Under the pieces are notes generated by a model that did not search any database, was not told the origin of the DNA, and saw nothing but the letters and a program-made list of their open reading frames with translations. Of a DNA stretch of 64,000 bases, positions 27,083 to 35,853 are shown piece by piece (the stretch's first letter is position 1; each line of letters opens with the position of its first letter). The DNA lies in assembly GCA_020636775.1 (NCBI GenBank), contig JACJXF010000004.1:52790-116789 (forward strand), read 5' to 3'. Source of the DNA: Bacteroidales bacterium (GTDB lineage: Bacteria > Bacteroidota > Bacteroidia > Bacteroidales > GCA-2748055). The position numbers and the translations under genes are program-made.

Positions 27083-28030
27083 ATGCTGTCACAGAAACAT
27101 CTGAGGAGATTTTGTTTTCAGCTGCTAATTATTTTACTACTATTTTCTCAGCTTCCAGTTTCCGGACAAGCGGATTCAAAACCCCGGATATATCCGGGCT
27201 GGACCCTCTTTGTACCAGGGGCAACTCATTTTTATGACCATCGGCCGGTTACGGGTTTGCTTTTTTCAGCGACTGAAGTGAGCGGTATAAGTCTGGGTAT
27301 TATCTATAACCATCAATTGCAAACTCAGTCATCAACTCCCTACTATAACTTTCCCCTGCTAATCGGTATGCAGGCATATAATGTGGACAAATGCGATTTC
27401 CTCCGAAACAGAATGGAAGTTTACAAATATTATTATCCCGAACTTCATTACGATCCGGTAGCCTTCAATGAGCTTTTAAAAATGCCCTTTCAGCCCAAAA
27501 ACATATTCACGCCCATAACGGGTGGTTTCGTTCTGGTTGCACTGGCCGAACTATACATAGGTGGAAGACAATCGAAGCAGTATTTTAGTGACATATCCCA
27601 AATGTCGTTTTTCAATTCCTGGATGAACCGCAATCCAGCTATGGCAATTTATGGATCAACTTCGCTTGCTGCCAGCTATGGGGCAGGCATTGCAGAGGAA
27701 TACGCCTTTCGGAATATGGTTTTACCATTGTATGATTACCGTTATGGACAGATGAAAGGCCGCATATATTCAAGTCTTCTTTTTGGATCTCTACACTTCA
27801 GCAATCTCCTGTTCTCGGAGAAACCCGATTATGGGGCAGCCTTTCTGCAGGTTGCAGAAGCCAGTATTGCCGGTTATTTTTTGGGGAGGGATGTGCAAAA
27901 AAGGGGATATAAAATCGGACCTGCTGTATCAGCCCATATGTGGTATGATTTCACTCTCATGCTAGGCTCTTTTCTTATTGATCCGAAAAACAATTTTCTT
28001 GGAGTGAATATTAAATTTAATCTGAATTGA
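27083..28030 (+). CDS. CPBP-family intramembrane metalloprotease-like protein
   Basis: The 315-residue protein starts with a signal-peptide-like helix (~8-28, ending SGQA) and then a Bacteroidota-specific N-terminal region. The C-terminal half carries the three CPBP/Abi motifs: AGIAEEYAFRNMV (Glu205, Glu206, Arg210), FGSLHFSNLLF (His ~237) and SAHMWYDFTLML (HxxxD, ~285). These residues form the metal-binding site of the Rce1/CPBP glutamic intramembrane proteases. The first ~190 residues include a cysteine, many tyrosines and a GWTLFVPGATHFY segment typical of outer-membrane or periplasmic preambles in this phylum. Substrate unknown. The 14-base gap from the kinase suggests one transcript. Confidence 0.75.
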   Translation: MLSQKHLRRFCFQLLIILLLFSQLPVSGQADSKPRIYPGWTLFVPGATHFYDHRPVTGLLFSATEVSGISLGIIYNHQLQTQSSTPYYNFPLLIGMQAYNVDKCDFLRNRMEVYKYYYPELHYDPVAFNELLKMPFQPKNIFTPITGGFVLVALAELYIGGRQSKQYFSDISQMSFFNSWMNRNPAMAIYGSTSLAASYGAGIAEEYAFRNMVLPLYDYRYGQMKGRIYSSLLFGSLHFSNLLFSEKPDYGAAFLQVAEASIAGYFLGRDVQKRGYKIGPAVSAHMWYDFTLMLGSFLIDPKNNFLGVNIKFNLN

Positions 28031-28201
28031 AATAAAGTCAGATCGGGATTTGACCTGGGTAATAAAATAGGCGCCCGCCGGCCGGACAATCAAATCTGCC
28101 TGAGCGGAATGCAATTGCGTCTTGCATAAATCTATTGAAAAGACACAATTAATAATACTCATAAAAACTGCAGACCTTCAGCCGCGTTCCGATATATCGG
28201 A

Positions 28202-28236
28202 TTGCGTAGCGCAAAGTGTGATTGCGCTTAAAAAAA
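28202..28236 (+). repeat. REP-like hairpin element (single copy, same family as ftsA-ftsZ array)
   Basis: The sequence TTGCGTAGCGCAAAGTGTG followed by ATTGCGCTTAAAA aligns with the core of the array at 6215-6629 (TTTGCGTCACGCAAAGCGTG then ACTGCGCTTAAAA). The constant ends are TTGCGT and TGCGCTTAAAA, with a variable stem between. It lies just before the SGNH gene and within the frame of a longer spurious N-terminus. Confidence 0.7.
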
Positions 28237-28280
28237 ACAATAAAAAAATACTAATTTTATCGGAAAATCGAAACAGAGTC

Positions 28281-30530
28281 ATGAAGAAACCATTGCCCGT
28301 AAGAGAATATAAAATGTCCAGAACAAGGAAGATTGTTTTTTCAGCCATTCTGTACCTGTTTCCGATTCTTTTTCTGCTTATTCTGGAAGCCGGATTGCGC
28401 GTTGCTGACTATGGTGAGAATTTTGACCTCTTCATCACAAACCCGGATACAAGTTATTCAGATTATAAAATTGTAAATCCGGAAATAGGGGCTAAATATT
28501 TTCATAAACTTGAATATACAAGTCCCAGAACTGACATTTTTAAAAAAGTGAAGGATCCAAATACCTTCAGGGTTTTTGTAATGGGAAGTTCCACTGTCTT
28601 TGGCTTTCCCTACGAATCAAACCTTATGTTCCCCAGAATTTTACAATCGGAGCTTGAAGCAAAATTTCCCGGGAAAAAAATTGAAGTTATCAATACTGCC
28701 ATTACTGCCATAAATTCCTATACCTTGCTCGATTTTACGGATGACATTCTGGCCGAAAAGCCCGATGCTGTATTGATCTATGCAGGTCACAATGAGTTTT
28801 ATGGAGCCATGGGAGCCGCCTCCAATGAAGGTCTTGGAAGAAAGCGGGGCATCATAATGCTTAATATGAAACTGATGAATTTCAGGCTTTATCAGTTGCT
28901 CAGAAATTCCATTGATAAAATAAGAGCCGGTAAAAATCAAACCAATCAGGAAATGCGCCAAACCACCCTGATGGCTCGTATTGTCGGGAATAATAATATT
29001 GAATACGGAAGCAGGGAATACTGGATGGGGATTGAGCAATACAGAGCTAACGTTTCATCCATCCTTGAAAAAGCATCCAAAAAGAAAGTGCCCGTATTCA
29101 TTAGTACACTGGTGAGTAATGTTGAAGGTATCAGACCCCTTTCGTCCGTTAATAATGACCCGACAGATTCGGCCGATATAATTTATTCTCATGCAAAAAC
29201 AGCCGCAGAAACAGGAGATTATGGGGAGGCCGGGAGATTATATACCCTTGCCAGAGATTTGGACAGGATCCGGTTTCGGGCTTCTTCCGATATAAATAGT
29301 ACAGTTGAGGAACTGTCAAAAAAATACAATGCGACCCTCGTTCCAATGGTAAAAGAATTCGAGGCGCACTCTCCCAATGGTCTGGTTGGAAACAATCTAC
29401 TTACGGAACATGTGCATCCCAATATATCCGGATACTTTTTAATGGCGAATACATTTTATAATGCCTTGGTTAATTCGGGTATTATAGGAGAAAAATCAGA
29501 CAGCATTTCTTATGCTGACTTAGTGGTTTTTAAAAGTTTCTATGGTTATACTGAACTCGACAGTCTGCTGGGTTACCACAGAGTTGAAAACCTAAGATCC
29601 CACTGGCCTTTTCGCGATGAGTCAAAAAATTATATTGACTACCGGAAAATTTACAAACCGGTGAACGCACTGGATTCTCTGGCTTTCAGTGTAATCCTTA
29701 CCAAAGAAGGTTCGTTCGTGAACACGCACCTGGCTCTTGCTGAAAAATACCGGGCTTCAAAAGACCTGACAAATGCCTGCAGAGAATACAAAGCTATCGC
29801 ACAGATTGCTCCCAATACTCCGGAGTTGCTAAAAAAGGCTGCTGACTGTTTTCTCAGCGCCAGTGACCTGCCAATGGCAATGTATTATTTTGAGAAATCA
29901 ATTGAACTTAAACCATCATATTACGCCTATTTCAGAGCGGGAGAAATTTATATGATGAAGGCTGACTATGGAAGTGCAGCCAGCTATTTTACGAAGGCTT
30001 TTAAAATTGCTGATCCTGAATATAATATGAATATTCTGAGTAAATTATACATGTGTTATATCTACCAGAATAAGAAGCAGGAGGCCGATCAGGTAATGGG
30101 AGTAATCCTGAAATTCAATCCGAAATTCAGAATAGAAGTACCCGAAAAAAGTTTTGCATTTGAAAGCTTTGTGCCTGTGCAAATTGCAGATCAGATAAAT
30201 GAAATCAGGAATCTTGTGCAGGAAAAGAAAAACAAGGAGGCAATCCGGATACTTGAGCAGGCCCTTGAAATAAATCAATCGCCCATTGCCTATAAAATGC
30301 TGGGCATGTTATATTTTGATGAAAAGGATCTGGCAAATTCATCAAAGAATCTCAGTAAAGCTTATCCATGGTTTAATTTTGATCCCAAATTCCTGACGTT
30401 TGCATTACAGATTTTTCTTGCAGAAAACAATTTAAGTGATGCACATAAGTACCTTGATCAATTGAAAGTTGTTGATCCCGGGAATCCGAATCTACCTTTG
30501 TTTTCGAAATTTATAAAAGGGACTAATTAG
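28281..30530 (+). CDS. membrane-anchored SGNH/GDSL hydrolase with C-terminal TPR repeats
   Basis: From the ATG at 28281 the protein has 749 residues. An upstream in-frame ATG at 28122 is unlikely because the extra 53 residues come from the repeat element. A membrane anchor (~residues 17-38) is followed by an SGNH domain with block I FVMGSSTVFGFPY (Ser ~103-104), block III YAGHNEFYGAMG (~168-178) and the catalytic histidine segment EHVHPNISGYF (~376). At ~490-740 several TPR-like helical pairs follow (ALAEKYRASKDLTNACREY, AMYYFEKSIELKPSYYAYF, AIRILEQALEINQSP). The active site should face the periplasm, acting on an ester such as an acylated or carbamoylated glycan. It converges on the carbamoyltransferase locus, with which similar SGNH proteins often occur. 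Confidence 0.8.
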   Translation: MKKPLPVREYKMSRTRKIVFSAILYLFPILFLLILEAGLRVADYGENFDLFITNPDTSYSDYKIVNPEIGAKYFHKLEYTSPRTDIFKKVKDPNTFRVFVMGSSTVFGFPYESNLMFPRILQSELEAKFPGKKIEVINTAITAINSYTLLDFTDDILAEKPDAVLIYAGHNEFYGAMGAASNEGLGRKRGIIMLNMKLMNFRLYQLLRNSIDKIRAGKNQTNQEMRQTTLMARIVGNNNIEYGSREYWMGIEQYRANVSSILEKASKKKVPVFISTLVSNVEGIRPLSSVNNDPTDSADIIYSHAKTAAETGDYGEAGRLYTLARDLDRIRFRASSDINSTVEELSKKYNATLVPMVKEFEAHSPNGLVGNNLLTEHVHPNISGYFLMANTFYNALVNSGIIGEKSDSISYADLVVFKSFYGYTELDSLLGYHRVENLRSHWPFRDESKNYIDYRKIYKPVNALDSLAFSVILTKEGSFVNTHLALAEKYRASKDLTNACREYKAIAQIAPNTPELLKKAADCFLSASDLPMAMYYFEKSIELKPSYYAYFRAGEIYMMKADYGSAASYFTKAFKIADPEYNMNILSKLYMCYIYQNKKQEADQVMGVILKFNPKFRIEVPEKSFAFESFVPVQIADQINEIRNLVQEKKNKEAIRILEQALEINQSPIAYKMLGMLYFDEKDLANSSKNLSKAYPWFNFDPKFLTFALQIFLAENNLSDAHKYLDQLKVVDPGNPNLPLFSKFIKGTN

Positions 30531-30599
30531 ATTTACAGGAAAATTTAAGGTATTTAAAACAGCAGTTTCTATTTGTGAGAGATAATTTAGAAAATTCTT

Positions 30600-30971
30600 T
30601 CACCAGATATTTTCCATGCTCTTTTTATCAAAGTCACGATCCACATTTATAAAATAGCTTTCATGCTTACTTGATAGCATAAGCGGGTCTTTGGTGAAAA
30701 TTTTTGAGATCAGGGAAAGGGGATAAAGGATCAGAAAGAAAATCAGGATCAGAAGAATATTAGGAACTATATAACCTAAAATCTGGCCGATTTTTAGCCA
30801 TATCCATTCAATCTTTTTGCTCAGGTAGAGGGAGGATGAGCCGAGTATTCCCACGGCAAGTGACACATATATTGCCCAATCCTCCTTAAGAACAAGGTAT
30901 ATAAGCAGAAAACCCGCTGAAATTATCAACAGAGTAGTTCTTGAAGTTTCCTTTTTCTGAATACTGATCAT
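30600..30971 (-). CDS. SxtJ-family membrane protein
   Basis: The 123-residue protein has a short polar start, two close membrane segments (~14-28 and ~33-47), then a KKIEWIWLKIGQILGYIVPNI segment and a third long hydrophobic segment (~65-90), ending in a polar tail with KDPLMLSSKHESYF. The WLKIGQILGYIVP core and the trailing SYF pattern match the SxtJ family named from the saxitoxin cluster. It begins 3 bases after the DUF5989 gene, which itself follows a carbamoyltransferase. SxtI, SxtJ and SxtK are grouped in the same way in saxitoxin clusters. The function of SxtJ is unknown; it may support the carbamoyltransferase at the membrane. Confidence 0.8.
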   Translation of the reverse strand: MISIQKKETSRTTLLIISAGFLLIYLVLKEDWAIYVSLAVGILGSSSLYLSKKIEWIWLKIGQILGYIVPNILLILIFFLILYPLSLISKIFTKDPLMLSSKHESYFINVDRDFDKKSMENIW

Positions 30972-30974
30972 ATC

Positions 30975-31124
30975 TTAAAAAATGGAATAAATAAAGGGAG
31001 CAATGGCACTTCCACCGGCTAAAACAATTATAAGTCCAAGCAACAGGAAAATAATAATTAAAGGAGCCAGCCAGAACTTCTTTCTTTCCTTCATGAAATT
31101 CCATAAATCTTTTAAAAAATCCAT
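30975..31124 (-). CDS. DUF5989/SxtK-like small membrane protein
   Basis: This 49-residue gene is short and easily missed. It reads MDFLKDLWNFMKERKKFWL, then one hydrophobic helix of about 24 residues (APLIIIFLLLGLIIVLAGG, ~20-38), ending SAIAPFIYSIF. The aromatic-lysine N-terminus FLKDLWxFMKERKKFWLAP followed by one helix is the pattern of DUF5989, the SxtK-like partner of SxtJ. It is placed between the carbamoyltransferase gene (upstream in transcription, 133 bases away) and sxtJ-like (3 bases away). Its reading frame is fully supported and the start ATG is the only possible one. Confidence 0.82.
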   Translation of the reverse strand: MDFLKDLWNFMKERKKFWLAPLIIIFLLLGLIIVLAGGSAIAPFIYSIF

Positions 31125-31210
31125 ACCTCTGTTTTAAGTAATATTTTCAATTTTTACCCTCAGCAAACATTGTCTTTCTCTGCGGGATAGGATGGGAAGT
31201 TATGAAAAAA

Positions 31211-31248
31211 ATCTCCGTGTCCCTCCATGTACTCAGTGTCTCCGTGGT
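31211..31248 (-). repeat. CACGGAG-type intergenic repeat
   Basis: On the minus strand the segment between the carbamoyltransferase stop and the DUF5989 gene has two CACGGAG units (ACCACGGAGACACTGAGTAC, then GAGGGACACGGAGA). Short CACGGAGACAC repeats like this occur between genes in many Bacteroidota. It interrupts an otherwise tight operon by 133 bases. Confidence 0.55.
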
Positions 31249-31257
31249 AATTTTTCC

Positions 31258-33123
31258 CTAATCCATCCTAAATTTCACCATCCATTTCTCCCTGTTTTCC
31301 CAATCCGGCTGCTCTGTTTTTTTCAGGATAAAATTATTAACAACCAGATAGTCCATTTCCGTCCGCATAAAGCATTTATAGGCGTCTTCGGGAGTACAAA
31401 CAATAGGTTCTCCCCGCACATTAAAGCTGGTATTCACCAGAATTCCAAAACCGGTTCTTTTTTTAAATGCGTTTATCAGCTGCCAGTACTTTGGATTTGT
31501 CTCCTTATGCACGCTTTGCACCCTCGCCGAAAAATCAAGGTGTGTAATAGATTGCACATCGCTCCTCTCGTGATAAAGTTTCTCCCATAAATCAAGCTTG
31601 TGAAAGTTTTCAGGCAGGGGCTTTCTCCTTTCCTTTTTTACATCGGCCACAAGGAGCATATATGGGGATGGGGCATCCAGATCAAAAAATTCCTGCGTAT
31701 CCTCATAAAGAACAGAAGGCGCGAAGGGCCGGAAACCCTCCCGGTATTTTATTTTCAGGTTGAGTTTCTTCTGCATTTCCGTGTTACGGGCGTCTCCAAG
31801 TATGGTGCGGTTACCCAGGGCCCTGGGACCAAATTCCATTCGTCCCTGGAACCATCCAACAACATTTCCCTGGTCGAGAATTTCTGAAACCTCATGGCAA
31901 AGTGTCTCAAAATCTCCCTGATGACTGTAGTTTGCTTTATGTTTTTTGAATGCCAGCAGCGCCTCCTTATCTGAAAACTCGGGACCGAGAAAGGCTCCGT
32001 TCATGGCATCTTCATTTCCGTTTACATGGCGCTCCTCACCAAAATACATGTGATACGCCATCAAAGCGGCCCCCACAGCGCCTCCTGCATCCCCGGCCGC
32101 CGGTTGTATGTAGAGATCGGAGAATATTTTTTCTTTCAGCAGTTTTCCGTTTGCAACACAGTTCAGGCCTACTCCTCCTGCCAGGCATAGGTTTTCCGAT
32201 CCGCAGACCGTTCTGGCTTCCCGGGCCATCTTCAGGACGATCTCTTCGGTAACATTTTGAATGGCAAATGCCAGGTTGCAATGTTTCTGCTCCAGTTTAT
32301 CTCCCGGCTCCAGTCTTGGAAATCCAAATAAGCCCACCCACTTTTTATCCCTGACCATACGCAATCCCGTGGCATAATTAAAATATTCCTGATTAAGCCA
32401 GATGGATCCATCCTCCTTAATTGAGACCAGTTTTTCCTTAATGGTTTTTATAAATTCCTTTGTCTGATCATCCCCTGGATTTCCATAGGGGGCAAGTCCC
32501 ATGAGTTTATATTCGCCCGAGTTAACCCTGAATCCAAGGTAATAGGTAAAGGCAGAGTAGAGCAATCCAACCGAATGCGGAAAGCGCATTTCCTTAAGCA
32601 TTTTAATGGAATTCCCTTTCCCCTGGCATATGGAGGCTGTAGCCCATTCTCCCACTCCATCGATGGTAAGTATGGCAGCTTCATGAAAAGGAGAAGGGAA
32701 AAAAGCACTGGCCGCATGAGAATAATGATGTTCCGGGAAGAGAAGTTTTAGCTTGTTCTTGTCGTAATTCTCAATTTGCTTAAGTCCATCGTGGATTAAT
32801 TTTTTAAGAAACAGCTTTTCCTTCAGCCAGGCAGGAATGGATTTGAGAAATTGCCATAATCCTTTGGGAGCGAATGCGTAATAAGTTTCAATAAGGCGTT
32901 CGAACTTTAAAAGGGGCTTGTCATAAAAGACCACAGCATCCAGTTCATCAAGACTTAGGCCTGAGTATTCGAGGCAATATTGAATGGCATTAAGAGGGAA
33001 ATCGGAAGTGTGTTTGATTCGGGTGAATCTTTCCTCCTGGGCAGCTGCAATTACCTTGCCGTCAACAACAAGTGCTGCGGCGGAATCGTGATAAAATGCA
33101 GAAATTCCAAGAATTCTTTTCAT
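31258..33123 (-). CDS. NodU/CmcH/SxtI-family O-carbamoyltransferase
   Basis: The 621-residue enzyme begins MKRILGISAFYHDSAAALV (actin-like ATPase fold, first phosphate loop), has the YrdC-like/Kae1-like metal site EHHYSHAASAFFPSPF (His132, His133, His136) and LTIDGVGEWATA (Asp155), LYSAFTYYLGFRVNSGEYKLMGLAPYG (split here: GEYKLMGLAPYG), LCLAGGVGLNCVANGKLL and a C-terminal domain with MEFGPRALGNRTILGDAR and GILVNTSFNVRGEPIV. These are the marks of TobZ/NodU carbamoyltransferases, which use carbamoyl phosphate and ATP to carbamoylate a hydroxyl. The substrate is unknown; surface glycans are plausible. It starts the operon with DUF5989 and SxtJ-like genes. Confidence 0.92.
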   Translation of the reverse strand: MKRILGISAFYHDSAAALVVDGKVIAAAQEERFTRIKHTSDFPLNAIQYCLEYSGLSLDELDAVVFYDKPLLKFERLIETYYAFAPKGLWQFLKSIPAWLKEKLFLKKLIHDGLKQIENYDKNKLKLLFPEHHYSHAASAFFPSPFHEAAILTIDGVGEWATASICQGKGNSIKMLKEMRFPHSVGLLYSAFTYYLGFRVNSGEYKLMGLAPYGNPGDDQTKEFIKTIKEKLVSIKEDGSIWLNQEYFNYATGLRMVRDKKWVGLFGFPRLEPGDKLEQKHCNLAFAIQNVTEEIVLKMAREARTVCGSENLCLAGGVGLNCVANGKLLKEKIFSDLYIQPAAGDAGGAVGAALMAYHMYFGEERHVNGNEDAMNGAFLGPEFSDKEALLAFKKHKANYSHQGDFETLCHEVSEILDQGNVVGWFQGRMEFGPRALGNRTILGDARNTEMQKKLNLKIKYREGFRPFAPSVLYEDTQEFFDLDAPSPYMLLVADVKKERRKPLPENFHKLDLWEKLYHERSDVQSITHLDFSARVQSVHKETNPKYWQLINAFKKRTGFGILVNTSFNVRGEPIVCTPEDAYKCFMRTEMDYLVVNNFILKKTEQPDWENREKWMVKFRMD

Positions 33124-33220
33124 ACAAACACACTGAAATTAGAGGTGGAATTATAGCATGTGAAGATAAAAAGATATTTTCATCATAGAAAACCTTCGAT
33201 GCCAATTAAATCTCAGACAC

Positions 33221-34288
33221 TTACAGATTTGCCATAAGTTCTGTTTTTAGCTCATCTATGAGCGTCTTTACCGGAACAATTTCTGTACACCGGTATGCAT
33301 TTGCTCCGGCAAAAACGAAGGATTCATCAAGCAATCCTTTGGATGCGCTCGCAAGTACCTTCGCTATGCAATAAGGAGCAAGTCGGGGATTGCAGGACTG
33401 AAGGCAATGATGAGGACATTTGAAGGGAACCGTCTCCCCTGCGGATATTCTTTCCACAAATTTATTTTTTATGACGCGGCCGGGCAATCCTACCGGACTT
33501 TTAATAATGGCGATGTCATCTTTTTCTGCATTAATGTATGCCTGCTTGAATTCCATATCCACATCACATTCATCGGTACAAACGAACCTTGTGGCCATTT
33601 GCACTCCCGAGGCTCCGATTTTCAAAAATCTGGCTATATCTTCTCCGGTATATATACCGCCGGCTGCAATTACCGGTATGAATTCTTCAAGCCCACGGCA
33701 GTATTCAACCAGCTCAGCCACCAGGTCCTCAAGATTTCCTGCAGTTCCGGCAATTACATCCTCGGGCTTATAACCAAGGTGTCCGCCGGCAAGCGGACCT
33801 TCGAGAATTACGGCATCGGGGACTTTCCCGTAATTCTGCTTCCATTTCCGGTAAATTATATTGAATGCACGTGCCGAAGAAACTATAGGGATGAGTTTAA
33901 TGCCTGAGCCCTCGGTAAGTTTTGGCAGATCCATTGGAAGTCCGGAACCGCAAATGATAAGATCTACTTTTTCCTCCACACAGACCTGCACAAGCTCAGC
34001 ATAATTGGATAAAACAACCATCACGTTTACACCAATTATTCCATCACTTTTAGCCCGTGCTTCACGTATTACTTTTCGCAAGGCATCATTATTTACCTTC
34101 ACAAAATCCTTTGCTTTGGAATTTTCATAATCGCCCAGTCCAACGCTTGCAATGATTCCGGCACAGCCCTGGTTTGCCACTGCGGAAGCCAGACTGCTTC
34201 CTGAAACGCGAACACCCATACCTCCCTGGATTATGGGGGGATTGATTTCAAGGTTTCCGATATGTAATGAGGGGATCTTAGTTGTCAT
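33221..34288 (-). CDS. nitronate monooxygenase/FabK-like flavoprotein with extra cysteine cluster
   Basis: The 355-residue TIM-barrel flavoprotein opens with PPIIQGGMGVRVSGSSLA, contains GPLAGGHLGYK (His170, the catalytic histidine position of nitronate monooxygenase and of FabK), and the FMN phosphate-binding AAGGIYTGEDIARFLKIGASGVQMATRF (AAGGIYTGED and GASGVQMATR). Near the C-terminus it has a cluster C291-x3-C295-x3-C299-x7-C307 (in KCPHHCLQSCNPRLAPYC), not needed by the basic fold, that could bind iron-sulfur. This subgroup is common in anaerobic Bacteroidota and Firmicutes; its substrate is uncertain. It is 97 bases from the carbamoyltransferase start, in the same direction, and may be its own unit. 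Confidence 0.85.
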   Translation of the reverse strand: MTTKIPSLHIGNLEINPPIIQGGMGVRVSGSSLASAVANQGCAGIIASVGLGDYENSKAKDFVKVNNDALRKVIREARAKSDGIIGVNVMVVLSNYAELVQVCVEEKVDLIICGSGLPMDLPKLTEGSGIKLIPIVSSARAFNIIYRKWKQNYGKVPDAVILEGPLAGGHLGYKPEDVIAGTAGNLEDLVAELVEYCRGLEEFIPVIAAGGIYTGEDIARFLKIGASGVQMATRFVCTDECDVDMEFKQAYINAEKDDIAIIKSPVGLPGRVIKNKFVERISAGETVPFKCPHHCLQSCNPRLAPYCIAKVLASASKGLLDESFVFAGANAYRCTEIVPVKTLIDELKTELMANL

Positions 34289-34644
34289 AAATTACAGAAT
34301 TAGTTTGTCTCCATTTTAGTTCGCGTGTACCAATTTTTCTGGTTTTGAGTACACAAGAAAACAACCAATCCTGGTGTTGCGGTCAGCAATTTTCCGCTGG
34401 CAAGATAAAAATATATATTCAAAATTTAATGTGGCTGATAAGATTACATTCTATATCATTATACAAGAGAAGGTTATAGCAGTAATTGGATTATGACCTA
34501 TTTTTCAATAAACGGTTTTCCAAAAAAATTCCGGCAGCTTTGAACTGCCGGAATTCGGTTTACCGTATTTAGTAAACTATAATTTGACTTAAGGGATTAA
34601 TGTGTCAAATATTCTTAATGCCTTAATTCACTGAAAAAGTACTT
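34289..34644. other. intergenic region between NMO-like and adaptor genes
   Basis: Apart from the terminator at 34529-34553 this 356-base AT-rich stretch shows nothing I can name. A promoter for the flavoprotein gene must lie in the half next to 34288, but I found no exact promoter elements. Confidence 0.5.
34529..34553 (-). terminator. rho-independent terminator of the ABC export operon
   Basis: A perfect 9-bp stem TTCCGGCAG / CTGCCGGAA encloses a 7-base loop. On the minus strand it is followed by seven T, so it ends transcription of the adaptor gene, which stops about 90 bases upstream. Confidence 0.85.
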
Positions 34645-35775
34645 TTAGGAATCAGCTTTCTTCTCCTCTTCAGGTTTCTTTGGCTCTTCCTTCTTCTCTT
34701 CCCCCTTAATCTTATCATCCATACTCAGTCCTTCAAGAACCTGAATGTTTATCCCGTCAGAGAGGCCGGTTTTGATATATTTCTTTTCAAATACCTGTGG
34801 AGTTGCGGTTTCAACCTCAACCCAGGCCGAATCGTTATCGAATTTGAGAAGTGACTCCTCAATACTCATGGTGCTGTCGGCCCTTTCAAGCTCTATATCG
34901 GCATTTGCACTGTAATTGGCACGGATAAAAACACTGTCCTTTAAAGCTACGGCAGCGCGGATTTCAAACTGTATGGCTCCGTTTTCTTCTTTTCCTTTAG
35001 GAGCAATATATTCCAGATTGGCATCAAATTTTGCCTCGTCGATAGCTCCAATGGACAATATCAAAGGCATACCCGATTTTAGTTTTCCCACTTCGGTCTC
35101 ATCCACCTTTCCCTTGAAAATCATTTCCCCCATATCTGCCACACTGGCAATGGTTGTGCCGTCGTTAAAATTATTTGACTCAATAACCGAATTCCCCACC
35201 TCAACAGGAACATCCAGTACCATACCGTTTATTGTTGATCTGATCAATGTATTACTGCTGGTTCCGGAATTTTTGGAAACTCCCTCACGAATCAGCTGAA
35301 GGTTATTTTCGGCCGATTCCATTTCTTCCTTTGCGTTATTATAGTTCAGTTCAAATTGCTGAAAATCGGCTTCCGGAATTACTCCGCTTTCGAAAACTTT
35401 CTTCTGCCGCTCATATGCAATCCGTGCATCCTCAAGATTAATCTCTGCGCGTTTAAGCCTTGACTCGGCATTGTTCAGGTTTACCATATTCGGTATAATC
35501 CTGACCTTTGCAATAAGATCACCCTTCTTTACTTTATTACCCGCCTCAACGTAGAGCTCTTCAATAATACCCGAAACCTGAGGTTTTATGGCTATCTCCT
35601 TCCGGGGTACAACAGAACCTGTAGCCACCGTTTTTTTGATAATGGTATTTATAGTGGGACTCTTTAATTCATACACTATTGGCTTTTTCCTCGATTTATT
35701 ATACAAATAGCCAAATGTGGCAAAAATGGCTGCCAGAAAAATCACCAGTAAACTGATCCGAAAAAACTTTCTCAT
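34645..35775 (-). CDS. MacA/HlyD-type periplasmic adaptor of ABC exporter
   Basis: The 376-residue protein has a signal anchor (MRKFFRISLLVIFLAAIFATFGYLY region, ~5-25), a first biotinyl/lipoyl half near GSVVPRKEIAIKPQVSGIIEELYVEAGNKVKKGDLIAKV (key part VEAGNKVKKGDLIAKV, ~58-95), an alpha-helical hairpin (~100-155), the second lipoyl half TINGMVLDVPVEVGNSV, beta-barrel and membrane-proximal domains, and a lysine/glutamate-rich tail (~355-376). It matches MacA. The tail is unusually acidic/basic and probably flexible. It lies downstream of two FtsX-like permeases and their ATPase, separated by a 31-bp tandem repeat array. Confidence 0.9.
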   Translation of the reverse strand: MRKFFRISLLVIFLAAIFATFGYLYNKSRKKPIVYELKSPTINTIIKKTVATGSVVPRKEIAIKPQVSGIIEELYVEAGNKVKKGDLIAKVRIIPNMVNLNNAESRLKRAEINLEDARIAYERQKKVFESGVIPEADFQQFELNYNNAKEEMESAENNLQLIREGVSKNSGTSSNTLIRSTINGMVLDVPVEVGNSVIESNNFNDGTTIASVADMGEMIFKGKVDETEVGKLKSGMPLILSIGAIDEAKFDANLEYIAPKGKEENGAIQFEIRAAVALKDSVFIRANYSANADIELERADSTMSIEESLLKFDNDSAWVEVETATPQVFEKKYIKTGLSDGINIQVLEGLSMDDKIKGEEKKEEPKKPEEEKKADS

Positions 35776-35853
35776 TATTTATTATTTTAAAAATTTGTCT
35801 TTTATTAGTGATCTAAAATACTTTAGTCACTTCAATACATTTACTTAAACGCC

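Noticed and set aside
28122..28280. N-terminal extension of the SGNH/TPR protein
   Set aside because: The 53 additional residues are encoded by a hairpin repeat element and lie before the membrane anchor; the ATG at 28281 gives a normal anchor.
31950..32281. Frames on both strands inside the carbamoyltransferase gene
   Set aside because: Low-complexity arginine/proline-rich shadows of a real gene.
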